From assembly GCA_028622995.1 (NCBI GenBank), contig JAJQJQ010000093.1, positions 181,606 through 245,605 of the forward strand: a stretch of DNA of 64,000 nucleotides, read 5' to 3'. This document shows positions 34,895-47,476 of this stretch, piece after piece. Source of the DNA: Panagrolaimus kolymaensis. Lineage: Eukaryota; Nematoda; Chromadorea; Rhabditida; Panagrolaimidae. Numbering within the stretch: position 1 is the stretch's first letter; every line of letters starts with the position of its first letter. The notes beneath the pieces are model-generated. The model saw nothing but the letters and a program-made list of their open reading frames with translations, was not told the origin of the DNA and searched no databases. The position numbers and the translations under genes are program-made.

Positions 34895-35348
34895 TATTTC
34901 ATTTTTATATGTTCAAAATAATCTTGCATTAAAAAAATAAAAATAAAATAATAAACAAAAACAGAAAAAAAATTTACATGTATTTCACATTTTTTGTGCA
35001 TTTTTGATATTAATAATGAATTGAATTGGAAAAAACTCGTTAATCATTGCTTGAAATTAGCTTTTATAATATTTTTTCAATGTTAAAAATCATTTTGAAA
35101 CCTTAAAAAAAAATTCATAACTAAAATGCGCATCGTCGGTTTCAACCGTCTCTTGACGGTGGCGACCGTCAGTTGACGGTGGAGACCGTCAGGCTCTGAA
35201 ATAGGTTTCAACTATAAAAAATAGAGCAGCAATAATCTCCATAGCTTATTTATCAATAATCTTGAGTTTTTGGAAAAAAAAAATTGACGGTCAAAACCGT
35301 CAAAAGACGGTGGTAACCGTCGAAAATGACGGTTGGCTTACAGGGTTG
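34895..35348. repeat. Terminal inverted repeat arm, copy 1 right
   Basis: This arm is the inverse of 31339-31792, ends CAGGGTTG at 35348, and holds the same ACCGTC/GACGGT clusters. Confidence 0.88.
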
Positions 35349-36841
35349 ATCTAAAGCCAATGATTATGATTATGAAATTTATACTTCCATGCTTCTTCCT
35401 CAACTTTATAAAAAAAATGTGTACATCGGTGTTGGCGCTGTTATTGATTAACAGGGCTCGATCACGAGTGTAGTAGGCTAACAAAAATAGAATAAGAAGA
35501 AGAAAAAATCTGTAAAAGAAAAAAGAAGTAAGACTCTGAAAAGATAAAGTACAATTTTTTTCTCGATTTGGGTCGAAACAACAAATTTATTATTAAACAT
35601 AAATTAATAAATATAAAATGCTTAAAATGAGTAAATGTTAATATGAATTTTATTACAAAAATGAGAATTAACAAGTTAATTAAAGCCGTCGGGGATTGAG
35701 AATATTTAAAAAACGATTAATTAAATTATTTAAAAAATTATGTATAAAAAAAAGAAAGAAAGCATTGACGACCGACGACTTTGCTTTAAAGTAAAATAAT
35801 ATAATCAAAAGATTGACACTCTTCAACTTTTTTTATAATAAGTACAGTCAAATTTTACTCAATAAAAGCTGATAACACACACAAATTATGCGTTGTTAAA
35901 ACTCATTAAATTTTTCTTCGTTTATTTGCATTTTTAATTTTCACATATTTTTCAAAGAAAAAATTCAAAAAAATATAATAAATTAACATTGCTTTTAAAT
36001 TGTGGGTGGATATGTAAATCTCGAATGGGGAATCTGCCATACTTTTGGAAATCATTTTTTATTATTTTTGTTTAAGCGAGCCGAGCCGCGATTTACCAAG
36101 CCGAGCCGCGAAATACCCAAGGCCGTTTAACAAAGATTGTTTTCTGTTTTTTATGCTTACTTTATATCAAATGACTTTATTTTTTTATTTTTGGACGGAT
36201 AAAATTGCCTTGTGAAAAAATGATTTTTTGCATGTGATTCGTTTTATATTTTTTGATAGCAAAAAAATAAATAGATAAACAACAAAACTAAAATAAACTT
36301 ATTTTTATGAGTACATTTTTGCTGAATTTCCAATTTTTTTCGAGTTAGAAAATTTTTTTCTTTTTTTGAACTCCAAAATTATAGGATTCTTTCAAATTAT
36401 TTAATGATGCTCACAAAATTTTTTGAATGCCAAAATTTATTATTCATTTTGATTATTAAAAAAACAACAAATGAAGAAAAAAAAGGTCTCACGCTTTTTT
36501 TTAAAACTTTTGAAGTTTCTTTTTTTAATCAAAGAAAGAAAAAAACAATTACAAAAGAAACTAACTAATTAATATATGTATTTAAAAAATATCGTTCGCT
36601 CGACAAAACTTTAACACCATAGAGAAAAAAGCTACAAATTAAAAAGTCTAAAAAAAATGACTGAAAACAATAAATTTTTTCTTTATCAAAGAGTCTCACG
36701 GCTTTGATAAAAAATAAAAAATTTTAATTTTATTGTTTTTTCAGTAAACAAAAAAAAATTATTGGTGTATAATAAAGTTATCGAGGAGGGTTTCACGGGG
36801 AAAATCATTCTTCATCAACATTTTGGAGTTGGTTGGTTGGT
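35349..36841. other. Spacer between hAT copy 1 and myosin gene
   Basis: A possible broken exon on the minus strand (35477-35349) follows an acceptor-like TTGTTAG and reads RALLINNSANTDVHI before a poly-T slip. A GC-rich near-tandem repeat with AGCCGAGCCGCGA twice lies at about 36078-36118. The myosin polyadenylation signal AATAAA (minus) is at 36734-36729. The rest is AT-rich. Confidence 0.45.
36729..36734 (-). terminator. Polyadenylation signal of the myosin gene
   Basis: AATAAA on the minus strand lies 108 bp after the myosin stop codon, in a T/A-rich 3' region. Confidence 0.5.
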
Positions 36842-39800
36842 TTACATGTGACGAGTAGCAGATTTTTGAACTGCATCAATGCTAGTGCGATATTTAGATT
36901 TAACTCGAAGTAAACTATTTTCAGCTTCATCCGCTCGTTCTTCAGCATGTTCAAGAGCAATTTGAATTTGACGGAATTTTTGGATGTTTGTATCTAAAAA
37001 AAAATTAAAGGATAGTAATCATTTTTAGACAATAATTTTTGAGGTTTACTTACTTGCAACTTCTTCAGCTTCTTCAAGTTGCTTTTTGTGAACCTTAATT
37101 TTTTGTTGAAGTTTTTCAATTAATTCTTGCATTTTATTTCCATTTTTCTTTTGTTCTTCCAATTCAAATTGTCGTTCACGTACTTCTCGTTCATGTTTGG
37201 TAAGTTGTTTGACAACTTCTTTATGGCGTTTTTGTTCTTGATCGAGTTCGTGTTCGCGTTTGCGAATGGTATCTTGCAATTTTTCAATTGCTCGTTGACC
37301 CAATCGTTGAGCATTGAGTTCAGCTTCTTCAAGTTTGGCTTGAAGCTCCTAAAAAAATAGATGGATTTTAGTTTCGGGGTTTTAAGAATTATTAAATTTT
37401 TATACTATGGTTTTAAAAAAAAAAATTCAAATCAAAGAATTCCAGAAAAAAAAAATTTTTTTAATCCAAAAACTTACACGAATATTTTGTTCGAATCCAC
37501 GTCGAAGGCGTTCAAGATGCTCAAAGTGACCTTGTTCCTGTTGAAGTTCTTCAGTGAGGCGTTGAACATCGCCATTAACTTTCTTATAATTTTCTTCCGC
37601 ATTTTTGAGGTCTACAATAGCCTTATCCAAATCATTTTTAGTTAATTGAAGGTCATTTTCAATTGTTCGTTTAGTAGCGCTGAGATTTGAATTTTCTGCT
37701 GTATTTTCATGTTTTTGTGAACGTTGATCTTGAACATCTCGTTCAAGTTTATTTTTTTGATGTTCCAATGTTTCACGTTGTTGTTGAAGGTCATCTTTTT
37801 CAGCGAGAATAAGTTGAAGCTTCTTCTCAGTCATAAGATATGATTCACGGAATTCCTCGCGTTTTCGTTGTTCTTCATCCAATTGCATTTGAAGTTCTTG
37901 AACTTGAGCAATGAATTTTTTGAGATTCTTTTGGGCATCAACATTAGTCTTGTTTGCCATGTCCAATGCAAGCTCGAGTTCGTTAATATCTGAATTTATA
38001 ATTTAATATATTTTAAAAAGTAATTATTGATGTAAAAAAAATTTTAAATCGAAGCCCAGAAAAAAATAATTATAAAAACGATTTTTGTTTAAATTTTTAG
38101 TTTCGCTTTTTTTTAGAAATATTTTTAAAATTGAAAAAAATGTTTCTGAAGTTGGTCAAAAAGATTAAAATTAATATGATTTTTAATTTTTGTTTTATTT
38201 CTTTAATTTGTTAAGAAATTTTTTAAAGTAAAAATTTTTACCTCCTTCAAGCTTCTTTTTAACTGATAATAACATTTGTTTGCCTTTGGATTCATTTTCC
38301 AATGTAGTTTGAATGGATTCAAGAGCGCGTTGATTATTTTTAAGGGTATTTTCAAAATCTTCTTCTTTTTCCTGTATTCTTCGATCAATTTCAGAACGAA
38401 TTTGTCCCACTTCTGCTGTAACCCTTTGAACCTTGTTTTCTTCCACTTCCAAAGCTTGTTCCGCTTCATCCAAAGCATGTTGAAGCTCTTCCTTTTCAAG
38501 TTCCAATTGTCTAACCTTCTTTGCAACTTCCATGGATGATCGTCCTCCGGCTCCAAGTTGTTCGTTTAAGTCTTTAATATCATTGGATAAAGTTTTATTA
38601 TCTCGTCGAAGTTCATCTGCATGTTCTTGCATGGAAGTGGATGCTTGTTGTAAAGCATATACTTCAGCTGCATGTCGACGAGCTTCTTGTTGAGAATGAT
38701 CAATTTGCATGCTAATATCATCGCAATTCTTTTTCCATTCATCAATAATTTTATCGAATGATGCTTGTTTCTTTTCAAGTTGATTGACAACTGAACGATT
38801 TCGTTCAACATCTGATCGAGCATCTTCAGCATCAACGGTGAGGCGGGAATTAGCCTTTTCAACGGAGATGAGTTTATTGTTGATATCATTGATAGAATCT
38901 TGAAGTTCCAATTTGCGATTAATTCGGCGACGCTTTTCTTCTTCAAATTCATCTGCATTTACTAAACCTTCCGCATCAAAACGAGATTTAAATTGAGCGG
39001 TTTCAGCACGAGCTCGAGAAAGTTGTTTAAGAATTTCTTCTTTTTGGGTAATTTCTTCATCAATATTTTCTTTGATGGAATCAAGCTCATGTTGAAGATT
39101 TTTAACTGTGGCACTTAAAGCTTGTCGTTCTTGATGTTCTTCATCAGCGGTTCGACGAGCATCTTCAAGTTGAGCCAAAATTTGGGCTTTACGCTTGCTT
39201 AATCCAGTGAGTTGACTATCAAAATCGCTAATTTGATGTTCCATATCTGCGTTATCTCCTTGAAGTTTAGCTTTACTGCTAGCAAGATCTTGAATGAGTT
39301 TATGTTGGCCATCAACTTTAGCTTGAAGTTCATTAACTTGAGATTCATAAACTTTAGCTAAACGATCTTGTTCAGCTTTGTTTCGGGTTTCTTCGATAAC
39401 TTGACTATTAGCTTCATCAAGTTGGCGACGAAGGGCTTCCTTATCCTTTTCAGCTTTGGATTTATTTTTTTGAACTGTTTCAAGTTTTTCAGTCAAATCC
39501 GCAACATCGTCATTGTTTTTCTTGCGGAACATAGCAAGTTGAGATTCATGAGATTGATTGGCTTCTTCCATCTCTTGACGAAGTCGAATAAGTTCAAGTT
39601 CCTTCTTTTTGCTTAATTCAGATTGAGCGGTAGTTTTTCCGGATTCTTCATCAAGATTATCATTGACTTCATCAAGCAATTGTTGAACTGAACCCTTAGT
39701 TTTGTCAGCCTTAGCACGGCCTTGACGTTCATGTTCAAGTTCTTCTTCAAGTTCAGCAATGCGACTAAGTTGATCTTTAAGTTGTTTGGAAGTTCGAGAA

Positions 39801-42800
39801 GCAACTTGTTGTTCTTCATCAAGTTTAGCAGCTAAACCACGAAGGTTTTCTTCAGTTTGTTGAAGTTTTTCGTCGAGTTCAGTTTTACGATTATTGATTT
39901 CATCAATTTGTTCTTGAGAAGCAGCAAGGTCATTTTCAAGCTTCTTGCGAGCTTTTTCAACTTCGCTTCGATGCCGACGTTCTCGATCAAGGGTATCTTC
40001 AATATCTTCGATTTCACGTTCGAGTTTAGCCTTCAATCGAGCAGCTTGGGATTGCTTTTCTTCTTCACCTTGAAGGGCTTCAGCCATTTTACGATTTTCT
40101 TCTTCGTTTCGCTTCTTTTCTCGATTGGCTTTAGCTATGTCTTCATCCATTTTAGCCATTTGTTCATGGAATTCTCGAATCTTTTGTTCCTTATTTTTCT
40201 TTTCTTCTTCGGCTTTTAGGAGGTTATCATCCAATGAAGCAATTTTATCATTGAGGGATTCTTTATCCTTTTCGGCTTTACGCAAAGCCCGTTGAGCTTC
40301 TTCCGTGCGTTGTTGTTGATCATTAAGTTTATCCTTCATATCGGATACACTTCGTTCGAGTTCAGCTTTCGCTGCACCCAATGAACTAAGTTTATTTTCA
40401 ATTTGGGATGATCCAGCTTTGCTTAATTCTAATTCAGTTAAAAGCTTTTCACGTTCTTCAGCAAGCTTTTTATATTCAGCTTCAACGAGTTTACGAGCTG
40501 CTTCTTCTTTAGCTGCAGCTTCTTCGACAGCTTGAAGTTCTTTCTTAAGCCGTTCAGTTTCTTCAGCATATTTGCCGGATTTAAGTTGGGGTTTGAGTAA
40601 ACCATAAAGTCGATACCAATCCCAAGTACGAAGAACGGCCCATGCTCGAATGTTCTTTTGAACGAGATAGAAAGCATTGGCTTGCTTGAAACGAACTCCA
40701 CGTTCTTGTTGAGCCATATACCAACGAAGCCAACATTGGAAAGAGGTGATTAATTCAGTTAATTTTTCATCACGCAAATCTTCAATATGGGCTACGATAC
40801 CGGCCTAAAATTTTTTAGAGGGGTTAATTTTTGTTTTTTTTTTCTCTGAAACCCAACAAACCTTGAAGAAAATTTTAGTGTGACCAACTCGATAATGTTC
40901 AGATCCAATTTTTCCATCCTTTTCAAGACGTTGAAGAATTTGATCTGCGCAAACTTTAGAATCATCACTGCTTCGAGCTTCTTTTGCAGCCAAAATAGCA
41001 TAACGAATGACAAAATCTCTATGCATCATACGATTTGGGAAACCTTTACGACAAATACGAATACCTTCCAATACACCATTGCAAGTAAGTTGATTGAGAA
41101 CCAAAGTAGCATCAATCATACCAGGCGTTTTCTTTTCATTTGGGATGATACAACGAATGAAATGAGGATGAGTTTTATGAAGCATAGTCATAAGCTTGTT
41201 AAGGGATTCACGATACATCATGGATACAGTCATGAATGATCCCGATTTGCCCTTCTTCTTTTGACCTCCAGTACCTTTAGCTTGAGCGGCAGTTTCTTCT
41301 TGAGTTGTGTAATCTGAAAAATAAACATTTTATTTATTTATTTGATTTTATGATGATTTTATCCCTACCTGCCCATACTTCGTTGAGCAATGCATTTCCT
41401 TTGGAAGCTTTAAGGACACCAACGAAGGTATCATTAAGAGGATCCTTATTCTTTTCAAGCCAATTCGTAACATTATAACGCACAGTTCCAGCATAATGTC
41501 TCATAGCAAAATGAGCTTCACCTTGTTTACCCTTTGGTGGTTTAGGTTTTTCAAAATTAGGATGTTTACCCAAATGTTGTTCAATTAATTTTTGTGCGAG
41601 GGTCAAATCAGTAGCTTTAGGAACGATGCATTCTTCATCAAGCATGGAAACAATTCCCAATGGTTTTTCAATGAGTTCAATACAAGCTTGAAGATCGAGA
41701 CCGAAATCGATGAAAGTCCATTGAATGCCTTCACGAGCATATTCTTCTTGTTCAAGAACGAACATGTGATGATTGAAAAATTGTTGAAGTTTTTCATTAA
41801 CGAAATTAATCCACAATTGTTCGAAGGAATTGAAATCGAAAATTTCAAACCCAGCAATATCCAACACACCAATGAAATAATCTCGATCAAGACCCTTTTT
41901 ATCAAGGGTTACATTACATTTGCGTACCAACCAACTGAAAACTCTTGCATACAAAGCTTTAGCCATGGCACCAATAGCCCTGAAAAACAAAAACAGGAAA
42001 TTTAAAATATGCTAATTTTATTTTCGAGGTTGTGGCATACCATGAAACTTGATCAACATTTTGACCTTTTGAAACCCATTCATTACCTACACGAACTCGA
42101 GGTTTAGTAAGAGCATTAAGAAGATGATCGTTATCAACTTCAAACATGGATGAAGCATGTTTTGCTTCATCCATCGCAATTTCATCAACTTCTGCTTGTT
42201 CTTCACGTGGACGTTGTTTGAATTTCATAATGCCCATATGCATGATAGCTGACATAAGTTTATAGCAATCCATTTTTTCATCAGGTGAAAATTTAAGGAT
42301 ATCAAACGCTTCATCAGTAAGCATATGTTCTTCTTTATCATCAATTCCTTCAATGGAAAGTTCAGCTTGAGCGACAAACCAATATTCTTTGAGTGGTTTA
42401 TCAAGGTGAAGCTTAGCTTTAAGATCGGGGAAATGTTCAGAGAAAAGTTGATAAAAGATGTGATAACATCGTTCACCAGGGGCTTGACGGATGACACGAG
42501 ATTTTTCGAGTAAATCTAAAAAAAGGGAAAGTTTGTTTGCATATTTTTTTAGGTTTATTATTGCCAAAAAATATAAATATAAAACTTACAATGTTCAATA
42601 TCACAAGATGCAACTCGACCTTGTCGATTGAATTGGATACGAATGAATTTACCGAAACGAGAAGAATTATTGTTTCGAACGGTTTTGGCATTACCAAAAG
42701 CTTCCAAAACGGGATTAGTTTGGACAATTTGATCTTCTAAAAATTTAGGCACTTATTTATTCATATTTTTATTTTGATAATAAAAAAAATAATTACCCAA

Positions 42801-44782
42801 AGTTACTTGATTTTCTTTAGGTTTGCCAGATTGTTCCATTTGTGAAGCACCAACGGCCGCAAAATAAGCAATAACCTTTTTAGTGTTTTCAGTTTTACCT
42901 GCTCCTGATTCGCCCGTAATCAACATGGATTGATTTTCACGATTTTGAAGCATATTACGATAAGCTTCATCAGAAACAGCAAAAAGATGGGGTGGCATTT
43001 CAGTACGCCGTTTGCCCATAAACATACGAGCAACAGTATCGGTGTAAATTGGGAGACGCTTGTAAGGATTGATGACGACGCAGAATAAACCAGAATAGGT
43101 CTAAAAGAAAAAAATATATGGAGAATTAATTGAAGAATTTATGGGATTTTGCATAAATTTTTTCGGCTTTGTAAGTTTTTTCTAATGTTTTCGCTTTTTG
43201 CTCGTTTTTTATGTTTATTTTAATTTTCAGAAATTTGCATTTTCATCTTTTTATTTCCATTTATCTAAATTTGCCGATCTTGACCCGAAAAATTCAATAA
43301 TATGTTTTTTGTTTTCATAAAATATTTGCAAAATTTTTTCTTTCTTTTTTCCTTCCAACTTTCAAATGTCAATGAACTTCGCAAAGCTAAACTAAAAAAA
43401 CTTAAAAAGCATTCCATTCCAATATGCTCCAATCTTCCTTTTTTTTGTTGCTTTCCTGGAAAACCCTTCACCTTTTTTTTGTAAACATTTATCCCCTCAT
43501 ATATTTTTTCTTCAACCAATTCTAGGATCAAAAAAAAGCATACTTCATTCTTCAAAGTTGAAAAAGTAAAAAACTATTAGATTAACTAACGTCTATCCTC
43601 TTAAGCAAACAATAATCTTTTTTCTTTTTTTCCCACTGAATTTGCTTCTTATTTTAAACCTTCCTTCTTAGCTAAAACTGACTACGACGGAAATAAATAA
43701 GATTTCTTCTCTCTCAAGTGGATGGGGGATATACGTCGTTAAATGCTCTCTGCGCAAGCAGCCTAGCAGCAAATATTCACTTGAGATCCTAGAAACTTGG
43801 AAACTAGCGACCAAGTAAAAAAATGCTTTTCTCCAAAAAAAACTTTTCAATATTTTTTTAAAACAAAAAAGTAAATTTAATGAGCGCAAAAAAGTTAAAA
43901 TATTGTAAAACTTACGTAAATAAGCATAGAGCCATAACGTGCACGAAGATTATGAAGAACCGAAGCATCGTTAAGGAAAGTCAAATTGGACATATCTTCA
44001 GTTTTTTCATATTTTGGTGGATTCATTTCTTGAACCAAATCCTTTTTAAGGGTTACTTCTTTATCACCCGATTTAACGATAATGGTATCACCCTTTTTGC
44101 TAACAATTTCACCTGGGGCATATCCTTCTTCTTTATCCGGAATCCAAACGTTCTTCTTGGAATCATATGGAGTCGATTGCTCCTGAAAAAAAAAAGATGG
44201 AGGAATTGAAAATTTTTATAAAACAAATCAAAAAAATAAGCTACAAAAGTGAAAATACAAAATTTATTATTTGAAAAAAGAATAAAAAAAAATGTTGATT
44301 TTTCTTTTGAACCAAAAAATGGACTTTTTTTGTTGACAAATAAAAGTTGAAAATTTTATTAATTCCGTAAAACAAATTTTGGCTTTGCTATGCCAAAACC
44401 GACGACTTAATTAATTAGAAAAAAAAGTAGTCGCTTTCATAAGTTTTAGAAATACAAAAGGTCAAAATACTAAAATCGAGAAGAAAAAAAAACAATCGAA
44501 TTGGTAATTTACGCAAATTTTGAAAAGTTGAAGTAAAGCAAAAAATGATACCCAGAATTTTATAAATAGCTTTTAGAAATTCCATTCAATATAAAACAAT
44601 GGCTTTTGGTTGCTTAAATAAATTTAAAAAGGAAATAACAAAAAGCTTTGGAACAAAAGGTTTAAAAAATAATTCAGCTACATAGTTTCAAGGTCTATTA
44701 TCATTCATTGACTTACCTTGATCATTTGTTCACGAGACATACGCAAATATTGCCATCCTGGATCCTTTTCATGAATATTCAT
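36842..44782 (-). CDS. Muscle myosin heavy chain (class II)
   Basis: Eleven exons join without a break: 44782-44717, 44182-43916, 43100-42797, 42736-42590, 42515-42041, 41979-41369, 41313-40862, 40804-38242, 37989-37478, 37348-37054 and 36993-36842, giving 1947 aa, normal for the family. The motor holds KNVWIPD (SH3-like start), P-loop GESGAGKT at 174-181, switch [10 protein letters not shown], switch [22 protein letters not shown], loop 2 [29 protein letters not shown], and the reactive-thiol helix [18 protein letters not shown]. After about residue 774 come the light-chain-binding helix and a continuous heptad coiled-coil rod. It is very close to C. elegans UNC-54, MYO-1, MYO-2 and MYO-3; which of the four is not decided. 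The tail after the rod is short, ending SATRHM. It forms thick filaments in sarcomeres and hydrolyses ATP on actin. The gene lies within the segment bounded by inverted hAT copies. Confidence 0.97.
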
Positions 44783-46398
44783 GATTGATGATTACTTTTT
44801 TCTTTTTTTGGATAAAACAAAATAAAATTTGTGTTTTTGTTTTTAAATCCAAATGAAATAATTCCAAATTAAATTTAAATTATAATTCGGTGAGACTCGA
44901 ATTATTAAATTTAAAATATTAACCAAGATTTATCCAAGAAGACGACGTTGACGACGACCAGGGATTTAAGGAAGGAAAGCTAAACAATGAACCACCACTC
45001 GATGGATTTATGCGAGACTGTAAATGCAAATACGAGGAAAAAGTTTTTTTGATTCTTTGATTGTTATTTGGTTGTTGGAGGAGGTTGAAGGAGCTTAAGC
45101 TTTCAAAATCTTCTTTTGCTCCTTGATGATCTTTCAAGCCTTTTTTCTTTCCACTCTTCTCTCTCGTGCGCTTTTTTCTTCTTCTTCACTTATCCTTACT
45201 GCGTAAGCTATGTGTATCGTGTGCTTGTATCTTTTTTTCCACCTCAGAGATGCTGTTGCTGTTGCTTGATTCTTGGATAAAAGGTTCTTTTTTGTGGAGG
45301 CGTTTTTTACTTTTTTTTTCAAGTTCCAGCAATAGCAGCAAAAGCAACGATGGATAAAAAAAGTTTTAAAGTAAAGCTTGTTGGATTTTTGTGAGAGTGC
45401 GCAAAGCAAATGCGTTGGCTAACAACAATTACAATAACAACCCCAACCATCGAAAAAAAAATGCTCAAGTTTGAAAAAAAAGTTAGTTAGTTTTATTAAA
45501 GCTTGCTCTTTCTCAACAAAAAGTCATCGTTTTAAAAAATAATAGATTTTTTCTTTGAAACATATTTTCCCATTGAACTTGGATTTCTCCTCCAAAAAAA
45601 TAAAATGGTGGAAGAGAATTCTTCGAAAAAAAATTGAATGAATGACGGAAGAAGAATGGATGGATGGATTTTCTTCGTCAATCAAGTGCTTGAATACTTT
45701 TTTGTTGCAATAATAAACATTCAAGAAAAAAAAAGCTTTTTACACTTTCAAGATTAGCAGCAAAGTAAAATAAAATAAACGAAAGAAAAAGAATCACGGA
45801 AAAAAAAAGATTTGTTGTTGAAGCTATTGTTTAGGATTATTAGCACAAAAGAATAAATGATTTGCAAGAAATTGCAGGAAGATAAAATGAATCTCGGATT
45901 ACAATAATATTTAGCTTTTATAAAAGCAAATGAATGTTTGTTGCAAAATAGTTATGTAAATTAATAAAATCAATAAACAAAACAATAAAAATTGCTTCAA
46001 AGAAAAAATAGTAAATATTTTTCTGTTAAAAAGTTTTCACCAAAAACTTTAGTTTTCAAGAACCAAGAGGAGATGCATGTTTGGTAATTACAAATTTGTT
46101 AATAAAGTCCATAAATACTATAAAAATAAAACAAAAAATCCAAAAATCTTCAAAAAAAAATTTCAGAACTTTGTAATTTTATAAATTGCATCCACTCTTA
46201 CAACGATCGATAACTCTTCCGTGCTTTTACTGTAGCCTTGAAACAGCCAACTTATCTGAAATTTATTTTTTCAGTCTTCTTTTTCTTCTCTCAAGTTTGA
46301 TTGAACTCTTTTTTTTGTTTGAGCATCATAATCAACGCTTAGTTTTCTGTTATTTGTTAAAGCTAACTCCTTTACATCTGATACGTGCGACGACGACA
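44783..46398. other. Intergenic, shared upstream region of myosin and the split MATH gene
   Basis: The two genes diverge from here. Short CT/GA-rich patches (45040-45360) and AT-rich runs are present. Frames are short and unsupported, and no clear TATA element or initiator could be fixed. Confidence 0.5.
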
Positions 46399-46582
46399 AT
46401 GACTGGTGGTGATATCGAAGATTCAAAAGTAAGTGTTTTTATATTTTTCATCATTTGTATCTCTTTTTACTATGTCGTTAATTTTCAGCAAAATGAATAC
46501 TGCGCTGTGAAGAATTACAAAATTCATTTTTGTAATGATATTATGATACGTGGATTATTCATTTGTTCTGAACCCTTCTATG
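46399..46582 (+). pseudogene. 5' half of a MATH-domain gene, cut by hAT transposon copy 2
   Basis: Exon 1 (46399-46428, MTGGDIEDSK) splices through GTAAGT and TTTTCAG to exon 2 from 46489: QNEYCAVKNYKIHFCNDIMI, then RGLFICSEPFY, broken after TAT G by the transposon terminus. The look (K-I-x-F, then G-x-x-I-x-S-x-x-F-Y) is that of the start of a MATH domain. The last eight bases, CTTCTATG (46575-46582), recur inverted at the 3' half (31272-31279), and both halves use the same codon phase (TTC TAT G). Read into the transposon, the frame stops after three codons. MATH proteins often act as substrate adaptors for cullin-3 ligases; none of that can be assumed for a split gene. Confidence 0.75.
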
Positions 46583-47036
46583 CAACCCTGTAAGCCAACC
46601 GTCATTTTCGACGGTTACCACCGTCTTTTGACGGTTTTGACCGTCAATTTTTTTTTTCCAAAAACTCAAGATTATTGATAAATAAGCTATGGAGATTATT
46701 GCTGCTCTATTTTTTATAGTTGAAACCTATTTCAGAGCCTGACGGTCTCCACCGTCAACTGACGGTCGCCACCGTCAAGAGACGGTTGAAACCGACGATG
46801 CGCATTTTAGTTATGAATTTTTTTTTAAGGTTTCAAAATGATTTTTAACATTGAAAAAATATTATAAAAGCTAATTTCAAGCAATGATTAACGAGTTTTT
46901 TCCAATTCAATTCATTATTAATATCAAAAATGCACAAAAAATGTGAAATACATGTAAATTTTTTTTCTGTTTTTGTTTATTATTTTATTTTTATTTTTTT
47001 AATGCAAGATTATTTTGAACATATAAAAATGAAATA
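46583..47036. repeat. Terminal inverted repeat arm, copy 2 left
   Basis: This 454-bp arm is inverse to 50139-50592. GACGGT/ACCGTC motifs cluster at 46597-46650 and 46739-46800. Confidence 0.88.
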
Positions 47037-47476
47037 TAAACGACCGAAAAATTACGCCACTTTCCTTATGCCACATGTTTACTTCTATATAAATATCATC
47101 AAAATGTCGAAGGATCTTTAAAAGGTTTTTTTTTCTTTTAAAAAGTTTTCAAGGAAAATAATAAATAAGACGAAAAACAAAAATGTTTATCCACATCCTT
47201 TTTTTGTGCAAAAGAAAAGTCGCCGACAAAATAAAACACCAAATATTTTTCGATATTTTTCTTTCTAGAATGAAAATCAACATAAGATAAAATTTCTTAA
47301 AAGTTGTAAACAACCTTCGAAAAGGGCATCGACATATGACAGCATGACTTTTTATAAATTTTGTTCGAAATAGCATATAACGATTGTTTATAAAAGCCAA
47401 AAAAGCCATTTTTTGATTTTTTATATTTAGTAATTCTTGGTAAATGAATTTTGCTTTAAAATTGTGGTAAACTAAA

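Larger units (their letters stand above)
31280..35348 (-). mobile_element. hAT DNA transposon, copy 1 (4069 bp)
   Basis: The termini are CAACCCTGTAAGCC and its inverse. The two 454-bp inverted arms lie at 31339-31792 and 34895-35348. The interior encodes the transposase on the minus strand. Position p in the other copy corresponds to 81931 minus p here across every exon, so the two copies are collinear; the translated frames are identical. Length exceeds copy 2 by exactly 59 bp, explained by a duplicated end at 31280-31338. The left flank is the MATH gene fragment; the right flank (ATCTAAAG) does not match the left flank as a simple target duplication. Confidence 0.93.

Noticed and set aside
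34522..35001. Frames of 86 and 63 codons near the transposon end, also at 46930-47409
   Set aside because: They lie in the terminal repeat or the transposase 5' flank, are low-complexity, and recur only because the transposon is present twice.
38203..40219. Frames of 60-130 codons within the myosin rod region on both strands
   Set aside because: They are shadows of the long coiled-coil exon.
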